Shown here one piece after another: positions 1 through 5,640 of a stretch of 16,201 bases of DNA. The position numbers and the translations under genes are program-made. Location: NCBI GenBank assembly GCA_002686465.1, contig NZCP01000052.1, forward strand, positions 1 through 16,201, given 5' to 3'. Source of the DNA: Candidatus Woesebacteria bacterium (GTDB lineage Bacteria > Patescibacteriota > Microgenomatia > UBA8517 > UBA10165). A model generated the notes under the pieces. That model had not been told where the DNA came from. It did no database searches and saw nothing but the letters and a program-made list of their open reading frames with translations. Numbering within the stretch: the first letter of the stretch is position 1; each line of letters opens with the position of its first letter.

Positions 1-44
1 CCTGAGTTATCTGCTGGTTTAAGAATTGATAGTAATTGAATCAT
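1..44 (-). CDS. rplN: 50S ribosomal protein L14, N-terminal fragment
   Basis: The first 14 codons of the next gene are present before the window ends. The ATG at 44..42 overlaps the rpsQ TGA as ATGA, and reading on gives MIQLLSILKPADNSG, which matches the conserved L14 start (MIQ-x-x-T/S-x-L-x-x-ADNSG). L14 is a primary 23S rRNA binder near the intersubunit surface and the usual gene after rpsQ in the spc operon. Only the start is visible, so nothing can be said about the rest of the protein. Confidence 0.85.
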   Translation of the reverse strand, partial: MIQLLSILKPADNS

Positions 45-346
45 TTTTTCTCTTTCCGTAACTCGTTTTCTCGTAAACTAGTAACTCGTCTCTCTTTCGA
101 GTCGCGAGCCAACGAGTTACGAGTTACTTGACCTACCAGTTTCCATCTCTTAGTTTTTGATATTGGCTTCGTCTGAACAAATTGCACTACCTCGCCAACC
201 TCAACACCAATCTCGTCGTGAACGTGGTACCTTTTACTTCGTCTTACTTTTTTACCATACAAAGGATGAGTATAAAACCGCTCAACACGGACAACAGCTG
301 TTTTATCCATTTTGTTACTAACTACTTTTCCAGTTATAGTTTTCAC
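41..346 (-). CDS. rpsQ: 30S ribosomal protein S17 with C-terminal extension
   Basis: Small-subunit protein S17, a primary 16S rRNA binder of the OB-fold type. The core (about residues 1-75) carries the family pattern: the G-x-VVSNKMDKT-VV start, the HDE then G-VV middle, and PISKTKRWKLV near the end. The start is a GTG at 346..344 with GGAG a few bases upstream; no ATG fits the family N-terminus. The gene sits 13 nt after rpmC and overlaps rplN by 4 nt, so it is translationally coupled. At 101 residues it is longer than the usual 80-90. The extra 25 or so charged residues (from about NSLARDSK) are encoded by a cluster of inverted and direct repeats, which is unusual. Confidence 0.95.
   Translation of the reverse strand: MKTITGKVVSNKMDKTAVVRVERFYTHPLYGKKVRRSKRYHVHDEIGVEVGEVVQFVQTKPISKTKRWKLVGQVTRNSLARDSKERRVTSLRENELRKEKK
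58..127. repeat. nested palindromic repeat inside the 3' end of rpsQ
   Basis: GTAACTCGTT at 58-67 is the perfect inverted complement of AACGAGTTAC at 111-120. A second copy, GTAACTCGT at 81-89, can pair with the same right arm, and a second right arm GAGTTAC follows directly at 121-127. The unit therefore occurs twice in each orientation within 70 bp. It is translated in frame as the C-terminal extension of S17. It could be a small palindromic element that entered the gene end, or a local duplication; the sequence alone does not decide. Confidence 0.7.
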
Positions 347-359
347 CCTTCGGCTCCGC

Positions 360-584
360 TCAGGACAAGTTTCCCTTTGCGACCTCCTTTACTTTTTTCT
401 CTTGCAACATGGTCTCTAGTCTAGCCCGATCACGTCGAATATTTTTTGCAATCTTAACGTTTTTGTGCTTTCCAATAAAAATCTCAGACCGTACTCGGGC
501 TAGCTCCTGATTTTTCTCACCTATCAGCTTGGTGACTTGATCAAGACTACTGTCTTTTAAATCCTTAAAGTCTTTTTTCTTCAC
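360..584 (-). CDS. rpmC: 50S ribosomal protein L29
   Basis: Small two-helix protein L29, located near the polypeptide exit tunnel next to L23, where it helps form the docking area for nascent-chain factors. The 74-residue product has the family layout: a helix with LKD-SS--QV--L, the E-L-A--R-E---GK---V stretch, then IRR-RAR-ET. The start is GTG at 584..582, only 8 nt after the rplP stop, with no strong Shine-Dalgarno; coupling to rplP is likely. The order rplP-rpmC-rpsQ is standard. The C-terminus has a few more residues than the typical 60-70, rich in Lys. Confidence 0.93.
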   Translation of the reverse strand: MKKKDFKDLKDSSLDQVTKLIGEKNQELARVRSEIFIGKHKNVKIAKNIRRDRARLETMLQEKKVKEVAKGNLS

Positions 585-592
585 TGTTATTT

Positions 593-997
593 TTACTGCC
601 TTTCCACCATTCGTACTGCGAAAGGAAGTTTAGCAGCGGCTCTCCTTAAAGCCTCCTTCGCTATTTCTTGTGACGTACCTGCTAGTTCAAAAATAATTCT
701 GCCTGGTGTTATTACTGCTACATACTTTTGAATTTCCCCTTTTCCTCCACCCATACGTACTCCGGAAGGTTTTGCCGTTACTGGCTTATCCGGAAAAACT
801 CTAATCCAGACTTTACCACCACGCCGTGTTGTATGAGAAATTGCGCGTCGAGCAGCCTCAATCTGACTTGCCGACAACCACCCACGACCTAAGCTTTTTA
901 GACCATATTCCCCAAAGCTAACTTGAGAACCACGTGTGCTTACCCCTTTTCGACGTCCTCTAAACTGCTTTCTGTATTTTTGTTTTTTAGGTTGCAT
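593..997 (-). CDS. rplP: 50S ribosomal protein L16
   Basis: L16 sits at the central protuberance and contacts the elbow of A- and P-site tRNAs. The 134-residue sequence matches the family closely: the start MQPKK-KYRKQFRGRRKG, the FGEYGLKS motif, IEAARRAI, then KPSGVRMGGGKG (the loop near the peptidyl-transferase region, including the Arg that some bacteria hydroxylate), and EALRRAAAKLPF at the end. Length is normal. The ATG follows the rpsC stop after 7 nt without a clear Shine-Dalgarno sequence, so expression probably depends on coupling. Confidence 0.97.
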   Translation of the reverse strand: MQPKKQKYRKQFRGRRKGVSTRGSQVSFGEYGLKSLGRGWLSASQIEAARRAISHTTRRGGKVWIRVFPDKPVTAKPSGVRMGGGKGEIQKYVAVITPGRIIFELAGTSQEIAKEALRRAAAKLPFAVRMVERQ

Positions 998-1004
998 AAC
1001 TGAT

Positions 1005-1667
1005 TTAGAGAGAGTTTGACTCCTCTTCCTCCTTGTGAATCCAAACTTTTATTCCGACATATCCGGCTCGTAAAAGGGCGGGTGATTGGTGATAGTCAAT
1101 TGTGCTTCTTAAACTTTGTGTTGGAACAGACCCTCTGTGATATTTCTCACGACGAGATATTTCTGCTCCTCCAATTCTTCCAGACAGTACAATCTTGATA
1201 CCCTTTGCTCCTGCTGCCATCACCCTATCCATCGTTTTGGCCACTACTCTCCGGTGAGGCATTCGTCGTTCAAGCTCTCCTATTATACGGGCTGCCACAA
1301 GTTTAGCTGAAAGTTCATAATTTTTGACCTCATCAACTGGTATCTCAATCCTTGGTGCTTTTGGATCACCAGGCTTATATCCCATCTTTTCTAAAACAAA
1401 ATTTCTGACTTCTTCAATACCTGACCCACCTCGACCAATTACAATACCTGGTCTTGAAACTTGTAGCTTTATCTTGATGGCACGAGGCAAGCGTTCTATT
1501 TCTATATCATGCACTCCAGCAAGTTTTAACCGTTCTTCAAGAGCTTCCCGCAACTCTATATCTTCAAGTAATAGCTTTTTGTACTCCTCGTTTTCAGCAA
1601 ACCATCGAGATTTCCAAGAACGTGTTACTCCTACTCTAAAACTGACTGGGTTAACTTTTTGGCCCAT
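1005..1667 (-). CDS. rpsC: 30S ribosomal protein S3
   Basis: S3 forms part of the mRNA entry channel and the ribosomal helicase centre. The start MGQKVNP is canonical. A KH domain follows, with its GxxG-type loop seen in PGIVIGRGGSGIEEV (about residues 73-87). The C-terminal domain carries IIGELERRMPHRRV, GIKIVLSGRIGGAEI and a final GIKVWI segment. At 220 residues the length is normal. The gene starts 1 nt after the rplV stop (TAA-A-ATG) and is 7 nt ahead of rplP, so the three genes are tightly coupled. Confidence 0.97.
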   Translation of the reverse strand: MGQKVNPVSFRVGVTRSWKSRWFAENEEYKKLLLEDIELREALEERLKLAGVHDIEIERLPRAIKIKLQVSRPGIVIGRGGSGIEEVRNFVLEKMGYKPGDPKAPRIEIPVDEVKNYELSAKLVAARIIGELERRMPHRRVVAKTMDRVMAAGAKGIKIVLSGRIGGAEISRREKYHRGSVPTQSLRSTIDYHQSPALLRAGYVGIKVWIHKEEEESNSL

Positions 1668-1668
1668 T

Positions 1669-2112
1669 TTATTTGCCCACAGTCTTCCGCCCGGCCGCCG
1701 AGGCAGGTTTACGGATTACTGCTCCTTCCTTTTTAGTTTGCTTCACCACTTTTTGCTTTACATCAGACTTTGGTTTGTCCTCTGACTCAATAATTATTCT
1801 TATATGGCTTGTTCGCTTCATTATTGGGTGAAATCTACCCTTAGACACTGGCTGTCCTCTTTTATAGGTAGGTCCCTCGCCAATAACCATCTCCTTTATT
1901 TTTAATCCTTCCTCGTTCAACCCAAAGTTATTCTTGGCATTTCCCAAGGCCTGCTTAACTACCTTTGCCAAGACAACACCTGCCCTTTGGGGGGTCTGTG
2001 CAAGATAATCTAACACTTGTTGTGGAGACCCAACTCCACGAACGCTGTCGGCAACATGCCGCAGTTTTCTCGGACTAGTTCTCGCAAATTTTTGTTCAGC
2101 TTTTATCAACAT
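1669..2112 (-). CDS. rplV: 50S ribosomal protein L22 with basic C-terminal tail
   Basis: L22 lines the polypeptide exit tunnel with a long beta-hairpin. The core, about residues 1-113, shows TSPRKLRHVADSVRG, the ALGNAKNNFGL segment and a hairpin ending in K-R-GQPVSKGRFHPIMKRTSHI. About 34 further residues rich in Lys, Ala and Val form a tail beyond the usual ~110-residue protein. ATG at 2112 is chosen because an in-frame TAG lies five codons upstream and the N-terminus fits the family. Unlike most joins in this operon, a 52-nt gap separates it from rpsS, containing an AGGAGG that is too far from this start to serve it directly. Confidence 0.95.
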   Translation of the reverse strand: MLIKAEQKFARTSPRKLRHVADSVRGVGSPQQVLDYLAQTPQRAGVVLAKVVKQALGNAKNNFGLNEEGLKIKEMVIGEGPTYKRGQPVSKGRFHPIMKRTSHIRIIIESEDKPKSDVKQKVVKQTKKEGAVIRKPASAAGRKTVGK

Positions 2113-2152
2113 TTTTGTTAATTCCTATTAACACGCTTTTTGTTGGCCTCCT
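2096..2152 (-). promoter_or_regulatory. strong Shine-Dalgarno with a mini-ORF overlapping the rplV start
   Basis: A perfect AGGAGG lies at 2152..2147, about 35 nt before the rplV ATG. Twelve bases after it a GTG at 2134..2132 opens a 12-codon frame that ends in TGA at 2098..2096, just inside rplV. A second short frame starts with ATG at 2160..2158. The arrangement could load ribosomes for translational coupling into rplV, or the AGGAGG could be chance. No protein-level evidence exists for the mini-ORF. Confidence 0.25.
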
Positions 2153-2164
2153 CTTAACATCTTT

Positions 2165-2449
2165 CTACGTTTTCTCTATCATCCTTTTGACCACTTGTCC
2201 ATGTCCGCGAAACGTCCGTGTTGGTGAAAATTCGCCAAGACGATGTCCAACCATATCCTCGGTTACAAAGATTTCAATAAAGTTTTTTCCGTTATGAACT
2301 GCAAATCTGTGACCTACAAACTCAGGAGGAATTTGTGAACTCCTAGCCCATGTACGAATAGGCGTCTTTTTCTCTCCTGTGCCTTGCGCTTGAGCCTTTT
2401 TCAAAAGCCTTGCATCGACATACGGACCTTTTTTACTTGATCTTGACAT
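2165..2449 (-). CDS. rpsS: 30S ribosomal protein S19
   Basis: S19 lies in the head of the small subunit, pairs with S13 and contacts the A-site finger. The 94 residues match the family throughout: MSRSSKKGPYVD at the start, then the central IRTWARSSQIPPEFVGH, then AVHNGKNF and MVGHRLGEFSPTRTFRGH at the end. The length is typical. The ATG directly abuts the rplB TAA (TAAATG), which implies re-initiation by the same ribosome. Confidence 0.97.
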   Translation of the reverse strand: MSRSSKKGPYVDARLLKKAQAQGTGEKKTPIRTWARSSQIPPEFVGHRFAVHNGKNFIEIFVTEDMVGHRLGEFSPTRTFRGHGQVVKRMIEKT

Positions 2450-3184
2450 TTATTTCTTTTTCCTCTCAACAATTAGTTTATCGGAATATTTCTTACGCTT
2501 TCTGGTCTTTACTCCACGCGCCTGTTTACCCCAGGGTGTTTTAGGTATCATCCCTTCACCACTCCGCCCTTCTCCACCTCCGTGTGGATGAGCTCCAGGA
2601 TGCATGGCAACACCTCGTACCGTGGGTCTTTTCCCTCTCCTGCGATTAGCGCCTGCTTTACGCAATCGCACTTTCTCAACTTTAGCAAGCTGCCCGACCG
2701 TAGCCCAAGCATCACCAGAGAACCGACGGATCTCTCCTGAAGGGAGTTTAATCAAGACATCATCATTTTCTTTGCTCTGAACCTGTGCCCCATTTCCGCC
2801 ACTTCGAACCATTTGACCACCTTTCCCAGGCTTAATTTCTAAATTATGAACAGTTGTACCAACAGGTATATTTGCTAAAGGAAGAGCATTTCCAGGATTA
2901 ATTGGTGCATCCTCACTGGCTATAACTTCGTCTCCTTGCGATAACCCCTCAGGCGCCAGAATATAGCAACGCACACCATTTGGATAAAGAATGAGCGCAA
3001 TATTAGCCGTTCTATTTGGATCATATTCTAGTGATTCAACTCGGCCCGCAACCCCTTTTTCACTTCGTGCAAAATCAATCGTTCTCAAGAAACGTTTATG
3101 TCTTCCTCCCTGATGTCTCACAGAAATCTGGCCCGAACTTCCGCGCCCAGAGTGTTTCGCTAATATCTTTTTCAATTTTTTCAC
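2450..3184 (-). CDS. rplB: 50S ribosomal protein L2, short N-terminus
   Basis: L2 binds domain IV of 23S rRNA and supports subunit joining and peptidyl transfer. The 244-residue product includes the RNA-binding domain (SLEYDPNR-ANIAL, ILAPEG, NIPVGT-VHN-E, PGKGGQ-VRS), then the C-terminal region with PTVRGVAMHP and HPHGGGEGR (about 199-207; H199 matches E. coli His229). Compared with the usual 270-277 residues, about 30 N-terminal residues are missing, including the K-x-x-K-P-T-x-P-G-R-R segment. The start is fixed: GTG at 3184..3182 overlaps the rplW TGA by 4 nt, and an in-frame TAA lies only a few codons upstream. The truncation is therefore not a misplaced start. Confidence 0.96.
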   Translation of the reverse strand: MKKLKKILAKHSGRGSSGQISVRHQGGRHKRFLRTIDFARSEKGVAGRVESLEYDPNRTANIALILYPNGVRCYILAPEGLSQGDEVIASEDAPINPGNALPLANIPVGTTVHNLEIKPGKGGQMVRSGGNGAQVQSKENDDVLIKLPSGEIRRFSGDAWATVGQLAKVEKVRLRKAGANRRRGKRPTVRGVAMHPGAHPHGGGEGRSGEGMIPKTPWGKQARGVKTRKRKKYSDKLIVERKKK

Positions 3185-3492
3185 TGCTTTTTCTTCTCCT
3201 CTTTAACTTCAAAAAGATCAATTTTGTCTTTTTCACCGAGTCTGACAATTGCTTGCTTTAGATCAGCTGTCTTAACTAATTCTCTTTTTACTCCTCGCTT
3301 TCTGTTTTTTCCACGCATAGGTTTTGTACGCACTTTTTTAACCTTTACGTCAAATGTTTTTTCTATTGCTTCCTTTACGTCTGACTTTGTGGCACCTCGC
3401 GCAACAAGAAACGTATAATCATTTAAAGTCTTTACTTTATCAAGAGACCCCTCAGAAATCACAGGTCTTAACAAAACATTATTCCAACTCAT
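3181..3492 (-). CDS. rplW: 50S ribosomal protein L23
   Basis: L23 surrounds the tunnel exit and is the docking site for trigger factor and SRP. The 103-residue product has the family pattern: LLRPVISEGSLDK at the start, then YTFLVARGATKSDVKEAIEKTFDVKVKKV, the short PMRGKNRKRG loop region and a final beta-strand. The ATG overlaps the rplD TGA as ATGA and has a good Shine-Dalgarno (AGGGAGG) just upstream within rplD. The Lys/Glu-rich last residues overlap the rplB start region. Confidence 0.95.
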   Translation of the reverse strand: MSWNNVLLRPVISEGSLDKVKTLNDYTFLVARGATKSDVKEAIEKTFDVKVKKVRTKPMRGKNRKRGVKRELVKTADLKQAIVRLGEKDKIDLFEVKEEKKKQ

Positions 3493-4184
3493 TTTGCCTC
3501 CCTGTCTCGCGCCAAGGCGGGCTTGGCTTCCTTGGGATCAAATCTAGATTCGATGTTTGAAACAGCATCTTTGGTCAAAACAAGACTTCCGCCTGTTAGA
3601 ACATGATAAGCAGTAAGTTGCCCAGCCACTACAACATCAATGCCAGTTATATTCCGAGCAGCCCTAAACAAATCCTCGCCCCCAGAATGAACAAGAGTTG
3701 CATTTTTTCCCTTCTTGCCAATCTTTTCAAGAACTTTGACTATGTCCTTTGTCTTTGGGCCAACTTTATCAATGTCGGCAACAACAACAGACTCCTCATG
3801 AACCTTGCTGGACAACGCCGATGCCAAGGCTGATTTTCGCATCTTTTTTGAAAGCGCCATTTTATAGTTCTCAGCACCGGTTGGACCATGAGTAATACCT
3901 CCACCAACAAAAATGGGTGCTGAACGTGCTCCGTGCCGAGCACCACCGGTTCCTTTTTGACGATAAATTTTTCGCTTTGAAGAACGAACGTCACTTCGTC
4001 TTTTAGTTTTTGCATGAGCATTCCTTTGGTTTGACAAAAACACACGAACAGCTTGGGCCAAAATCACCTTATTAGGCTCTTGTCCAAATATTTCTTTTGA
4101 CAGGGTGACTGAACCTGATTTGCTACCAGATTTAGTAAAATATGGAACAGTGATCTTTCTACTTGTTGTCTTTTTTGCCACCAT
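3489..4184 (-). CDS. rplD: 50S ribosomal protein L4
   Basis: L4 lines the exit tunnel and, in Gammaproteobacteria, also represses the S10 operon. Visible hallmarks are the extended-loop region KTKRRSDVRSSKRK then YRQKGTGGARHG, then GGGITHGP, and a C-terminal Rossmann-like half with ALSSK and TGIDVV. I choose the ATG at 4184..4182 (MVAKKTT, 231 residues) because AAGGAGG at 4200..4194 sits nine bases before it; ATG 4193 lies directly against that site and a longer reading from TTG 4223 has no support. With this start the gene overlaps rplC by 26 nt. The length exceeds the ~200-residue E. coli protein, mainly at the ends. Confidence 0.94.
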   Translation of the reverse strand: MVAKKTTSRKITVPYFTKSGSKSGSVTLSKEIFGQEPNKVILAQAVRVFLSNQRNAHAKTKRRSDVRSSKRKIYRQKGTGGARHGARSAPIFVGGGITHGPTGAENYKMALSKKMRKSALASALSSKVHEESVVVADIDKVGPKTKDIVKVLEKIGKKGKNATLVHSGGEDLFRAARNITGIDVVVAGQLTAYHVLTGGSLVLTKDAVSNIESRFDPKEAKPALARDREAK

Positions 4185-4857
4185 CTTTGGCATCCTCCTT
4201 CGTAAAATTCTTTGCCTCACCAATCTTCGTAACTACAAGAAGTCCTCTGTAGGCTCCTGGGAGTGGACCAGAAAGTTCTATTTCTCCTGTTTCTTTGTCA
4301 ACATTCAAAACAGTCAGGTTTTTAATGGTGGTCTTATCTGTCCCCATACGTCCTGCCATCTTTTTACCTTTCCAAACCTTACCCGGAGTCGTACCTTGGC
4401 CAATAGATCCAGGAGATCTGTGCCTGTCTTTTTGTCCATGTGTTGCAGGACCTCCAGCAAAACCCCATCGTTTCATAACTCCAGCAAAACCCTTTCCTTT
4501 AGAAACTCCAGAAACTTGCACCATGTCACCTGGTTTCAAAACATCTGAAGGGTTAATAGTACTTCCAATTTTATACTCACCTGCGTCGGCATCGACTAAA
4601 ACTTCTCGCAAAAAGCGAGGAGCCTTTTTTTGTGTTTTTAAGGCTCCTTTTAAATGTCCAGCAATGGGTTTTTTAAGACTTTTGGTTTTGCGGTGTCCAA
4701 ATCCAAGTTGTAGTGCTTGATAACCATCTTTTTCCATAGTCTTGATCAAGGTCACAATATTTGGACCGCTTTTGACCACAGTCGCAGGCATCCGCTTGCC
4801 GCTAGATGCAAAAACCTGTTTCATCTCCCATTTTGTCCCTAAAATTGTATTAATCAT
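4159..4857 (-). CDS. rplC: 50S ribosomal protein L3
   Basis: L3 nucleates 50S assembly and reaches toward the peptidyl-transferase centre. The 232-residue protein shows the start IN-ILG-KWEM-QVF, a beta-barrel with LGFGHRK, the DVLKPGDMVQVSGVSKGKGFAGVMKRWGF stretch split here for brevity around GFAGVMKRWGF, and the loop with THGQKDRHRSPGSIGQ then GKKMAGRMG. A short acidic/basic tail (EDAKDGGKKDNK) ends the protein. The ATG at 4857 has AGGGA seven bases upstream. This is the first gene of the main S10 block after an independent promoter and a terminator-like hairpin, so its expression is probably regulated in the leader. Confidence 0.96.
   Translation of the reverse strand: MINTILGTKWEMKQVFASSGKRMPATVVKSGPNIVTLIKTMEKDGYQALQLGFGHRKTKSLKKPIAGHLKGALKTQKKAPRFLREVLVDADAGEYKIGSTINPSDVLKPGDMVQVSGVSKGKGFAGVMKRWGFAGGPATHGQKDRHRSPGSIGQGTTPGKVWKGKKMAGRMGTDKTTIKNLTVLNVDKETGEIELSGPLPGAYRGLLVVTKIGEAKNFTKEDAKDGGKKDNK
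4194..4200 (-). promoter_or_regulatory. Shine-Dalgarno that fixes the rplD start
   Basis: AAGGAGG on the minus strand, inside the last codons of rplC. It ends nine bases before ATG 4184 and zero bases before ATG 4193, so it selects the former. It is the best ribosome binding site in the window. Confidence 0.8.
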
Positions 4858-4957
4858 TTTGTTCCCTAAACACGAAAAAGAGCGCCGACAGGCGCCCTAT
4901 ACTTTAAGCCCCAACGGCAAACACTCTCTAGAAGGTTAAGTCTTTCCCCTCCACGTT
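4858..4957 (-). promoter_or_regulatory. structured leader of rplC
   Basis: About 100 nt from the predicted start near 4957 to the rplC ATG contain no gene. CCCAACG at 4960..4954 can pair with CGTTGGG in the 4915..4904 region, closing a domain of roughly 40 nt, after which comes the terminator-like hairpin. The predicted start may fall within the left arm, leaving AACG/CGTT. The layout of domain plus terminator plus ribosomal gene is that of autoregulated ribosomal protein leaders. I do not recognise a named leader family; L4 or L3 would be logical ligands, but that is inference. Confidence 0.5.
4875..4897 (-). terminator. intrinsic-terminator-like hairpin just before rplC (candidate attenuator)
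   Basis: On the minus strand GGGCGCC (4897..4891), loop TGTC, and GGCGCTC (4886..4880) form a 7-bp stem with one G-U pair, followed by TTTTT (4879..4875). The run of T ends 17 nt before the rplC ATG, downstream of a strong promoter. A plain terminator here would switch off the whole ribosomal operon, so conditional read-through is the natural reading. Confidence 0.75.
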
Positions 4958-4963
4958 GGGCGT

Positions 4964-4992
4964 ATTATATCAAATCTAGCTTGTGCGTGCAA
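4964..4992 (-). promoter_or_regulatory. sigma-70-type promoter for the rplC block
   Basis: The -35 box TTGCAC (4992..4987) and the perfect -10 box TATAAT (4969..4964) are exactly 17 bp apart, with TG one base upstream of the -10 (extended -10). The predicted transcription start is near A4957. It lies downstream of the DUF5652-like gene, so the ribosomal genes from rplC onward have their own promoter. Confidence 0.8.
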
Positions 4993-5008
4993 GGAAAAGA
5001 TGAAGAAT

Positions 5009-5266
5009 TTAGGAAAACGGGAGTTTTTCTTTAAGTTTTGCCAAATATGAGTAAACTTGCGCCTTTTTGTCTGAAAAGATGAAAATGTAGATTATTTCTA
5101 AAATCCCAACAGTGTTGATGACTAAAATAGCAATAAACCAATTTCTTTGGCTGCCGCGGGCGGCCCGCCAAAGGGCAAATCCCTTCCAAGCAAGACTCCA
5201 AAGCGTTAGAGCCAGCAAGATAAAAGGGCTGAGTGCTTCTGGTTGAGTTAATCCAAAAAGTTCCAT
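5009..5266 (-). CDS. small two-helix membrane protein, DUF5652-like
   Basis: An 85-residue protein with two hydrophobic segments, about residues 14-35 and 43-65, and a short cytoplasmic-like basic C-terminus. The pattern LTLWSLAWKGFALWRAAR, then a short polar turn, NWF, then INTVGILEIIYIFIFS, resembles DUF5652 proteins, which I associate mainly with Candidate Phyla Radiation genomes. The function is unknown. It starts 13 nt after the rpsJ stop, so it is probably co-transcribed with rpsJ, and ends before the rplC promoter. Its place between rpsJ and rplC breaks the normally contiguous S10 order. The family assignment is from memory of the pattern. Confidence 0.75.
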   Translation of the reverse strand: MELFGLTQPEALSPFILLALTLWSLAWKGFALWRAARGSQRNWFIAILVINTVGILEIIYIFIFSDKKAQVYSYLAKLKEKLPFS

Positions 5267-5279
5267 AGTTTAAAGACTA

Positions 5280-5588
5280 TCACATCTTGATCTCAATCGA
5301 GACTCCTGCAGGGAGGTCAAGATTGGAAAGTGCATCAATGGTGCGTTCTGTGGGTTCGACAATATCAATTAAGCGTTTATGAACAAGCATCTCAAAATGC
5401 TCTCTTGCGTCCTTGTCTACAAACGGTGAAGTTGTAACAACGGTAATGTGGCGTTGTGTTGGTAGAGGAATAGGGCCAACCACTTTTGCACCAACTGCTA
5501 AGACGGTATCTATAATTTTAGCTGCCGCCCCATCAATGACCCTGTGGTCGTAAGATTTTAAACGTACTCTAAGTCGTCCTACTGCCAT
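5280..5588 (-). CDS. rpsJ: 30S ribosomal protein S10
   Basis: S10 (NusE) is part of the small-subunit head and also acts with NusB, NusG and Rho in transcription. The 102 residues show RLRVRLKSYDHRVID at the start, GPIPLPT, then TVVTTSPFVDKDAREHFEM and the family end IDALSNLDLPAGVSIEIK. ATG at 5588..5586 gives the standard N-terminus; a TTG eight codons upstream would force translation through a terminator stem and is rejected. No Shine-Dalgarno is visible. A hairpin with a T run ends nine bases before the ATG, so the gene needs read-through from tuf or a promoter near 5621-5648 (a weak TTGCCT, 16 bp, AATAAT). Confidence 0.96.
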   Translation of the reverse strand: MAVGRLRVRLKSYDHRVIDGAAAKIIDTVLAVGAKVVGPIPLPTQRHITVVTTSPFVDKDAREHFEMLVHKRLIDIVEPTERTIDALSNLDLPAGVSIEIKM

Positions 5589-5597
5589 TTTAATGTT

Positions 5598-5618
5598 AAA
5601 AACCCCTTTCAAAGGGGT
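5598..5618 (-). terminator. intrinsic terminator after tuf, directly before rpsJ
   Basis: Minus-strand ACCCCTT (5618..5612), loop TGA, and AAGGGGT (5608..5602) form a perfect 7-bp stem followed by a T run (5602..5598, five T with the stem's last base). It lies 23 nt after the tuf stop and 9 nt before the rpsJ ATG. It can end the tuf transcript, or act as a 5' regulatory hairpin of rpsJ. Confidence 0.75.
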
Positions 5619-5640
5619 CTATTATTAGTAATTTGTGTTC

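Noticed and set aside
4185..4223. Longer rplD frame starting at TTG 4223
   Set aside because: It would deepen the overlap with rplC, has no ribosome binding site and adds residues not seen in L4. AAGGAGG at 4194-4200 points to ATG 4184.
5589..5612. Longer rpsJ frame starting at TTG 5612
   Set aside because: The extra eight codons lie within the terminator stem and T run, and S10 normally starts as at ATG 5588.
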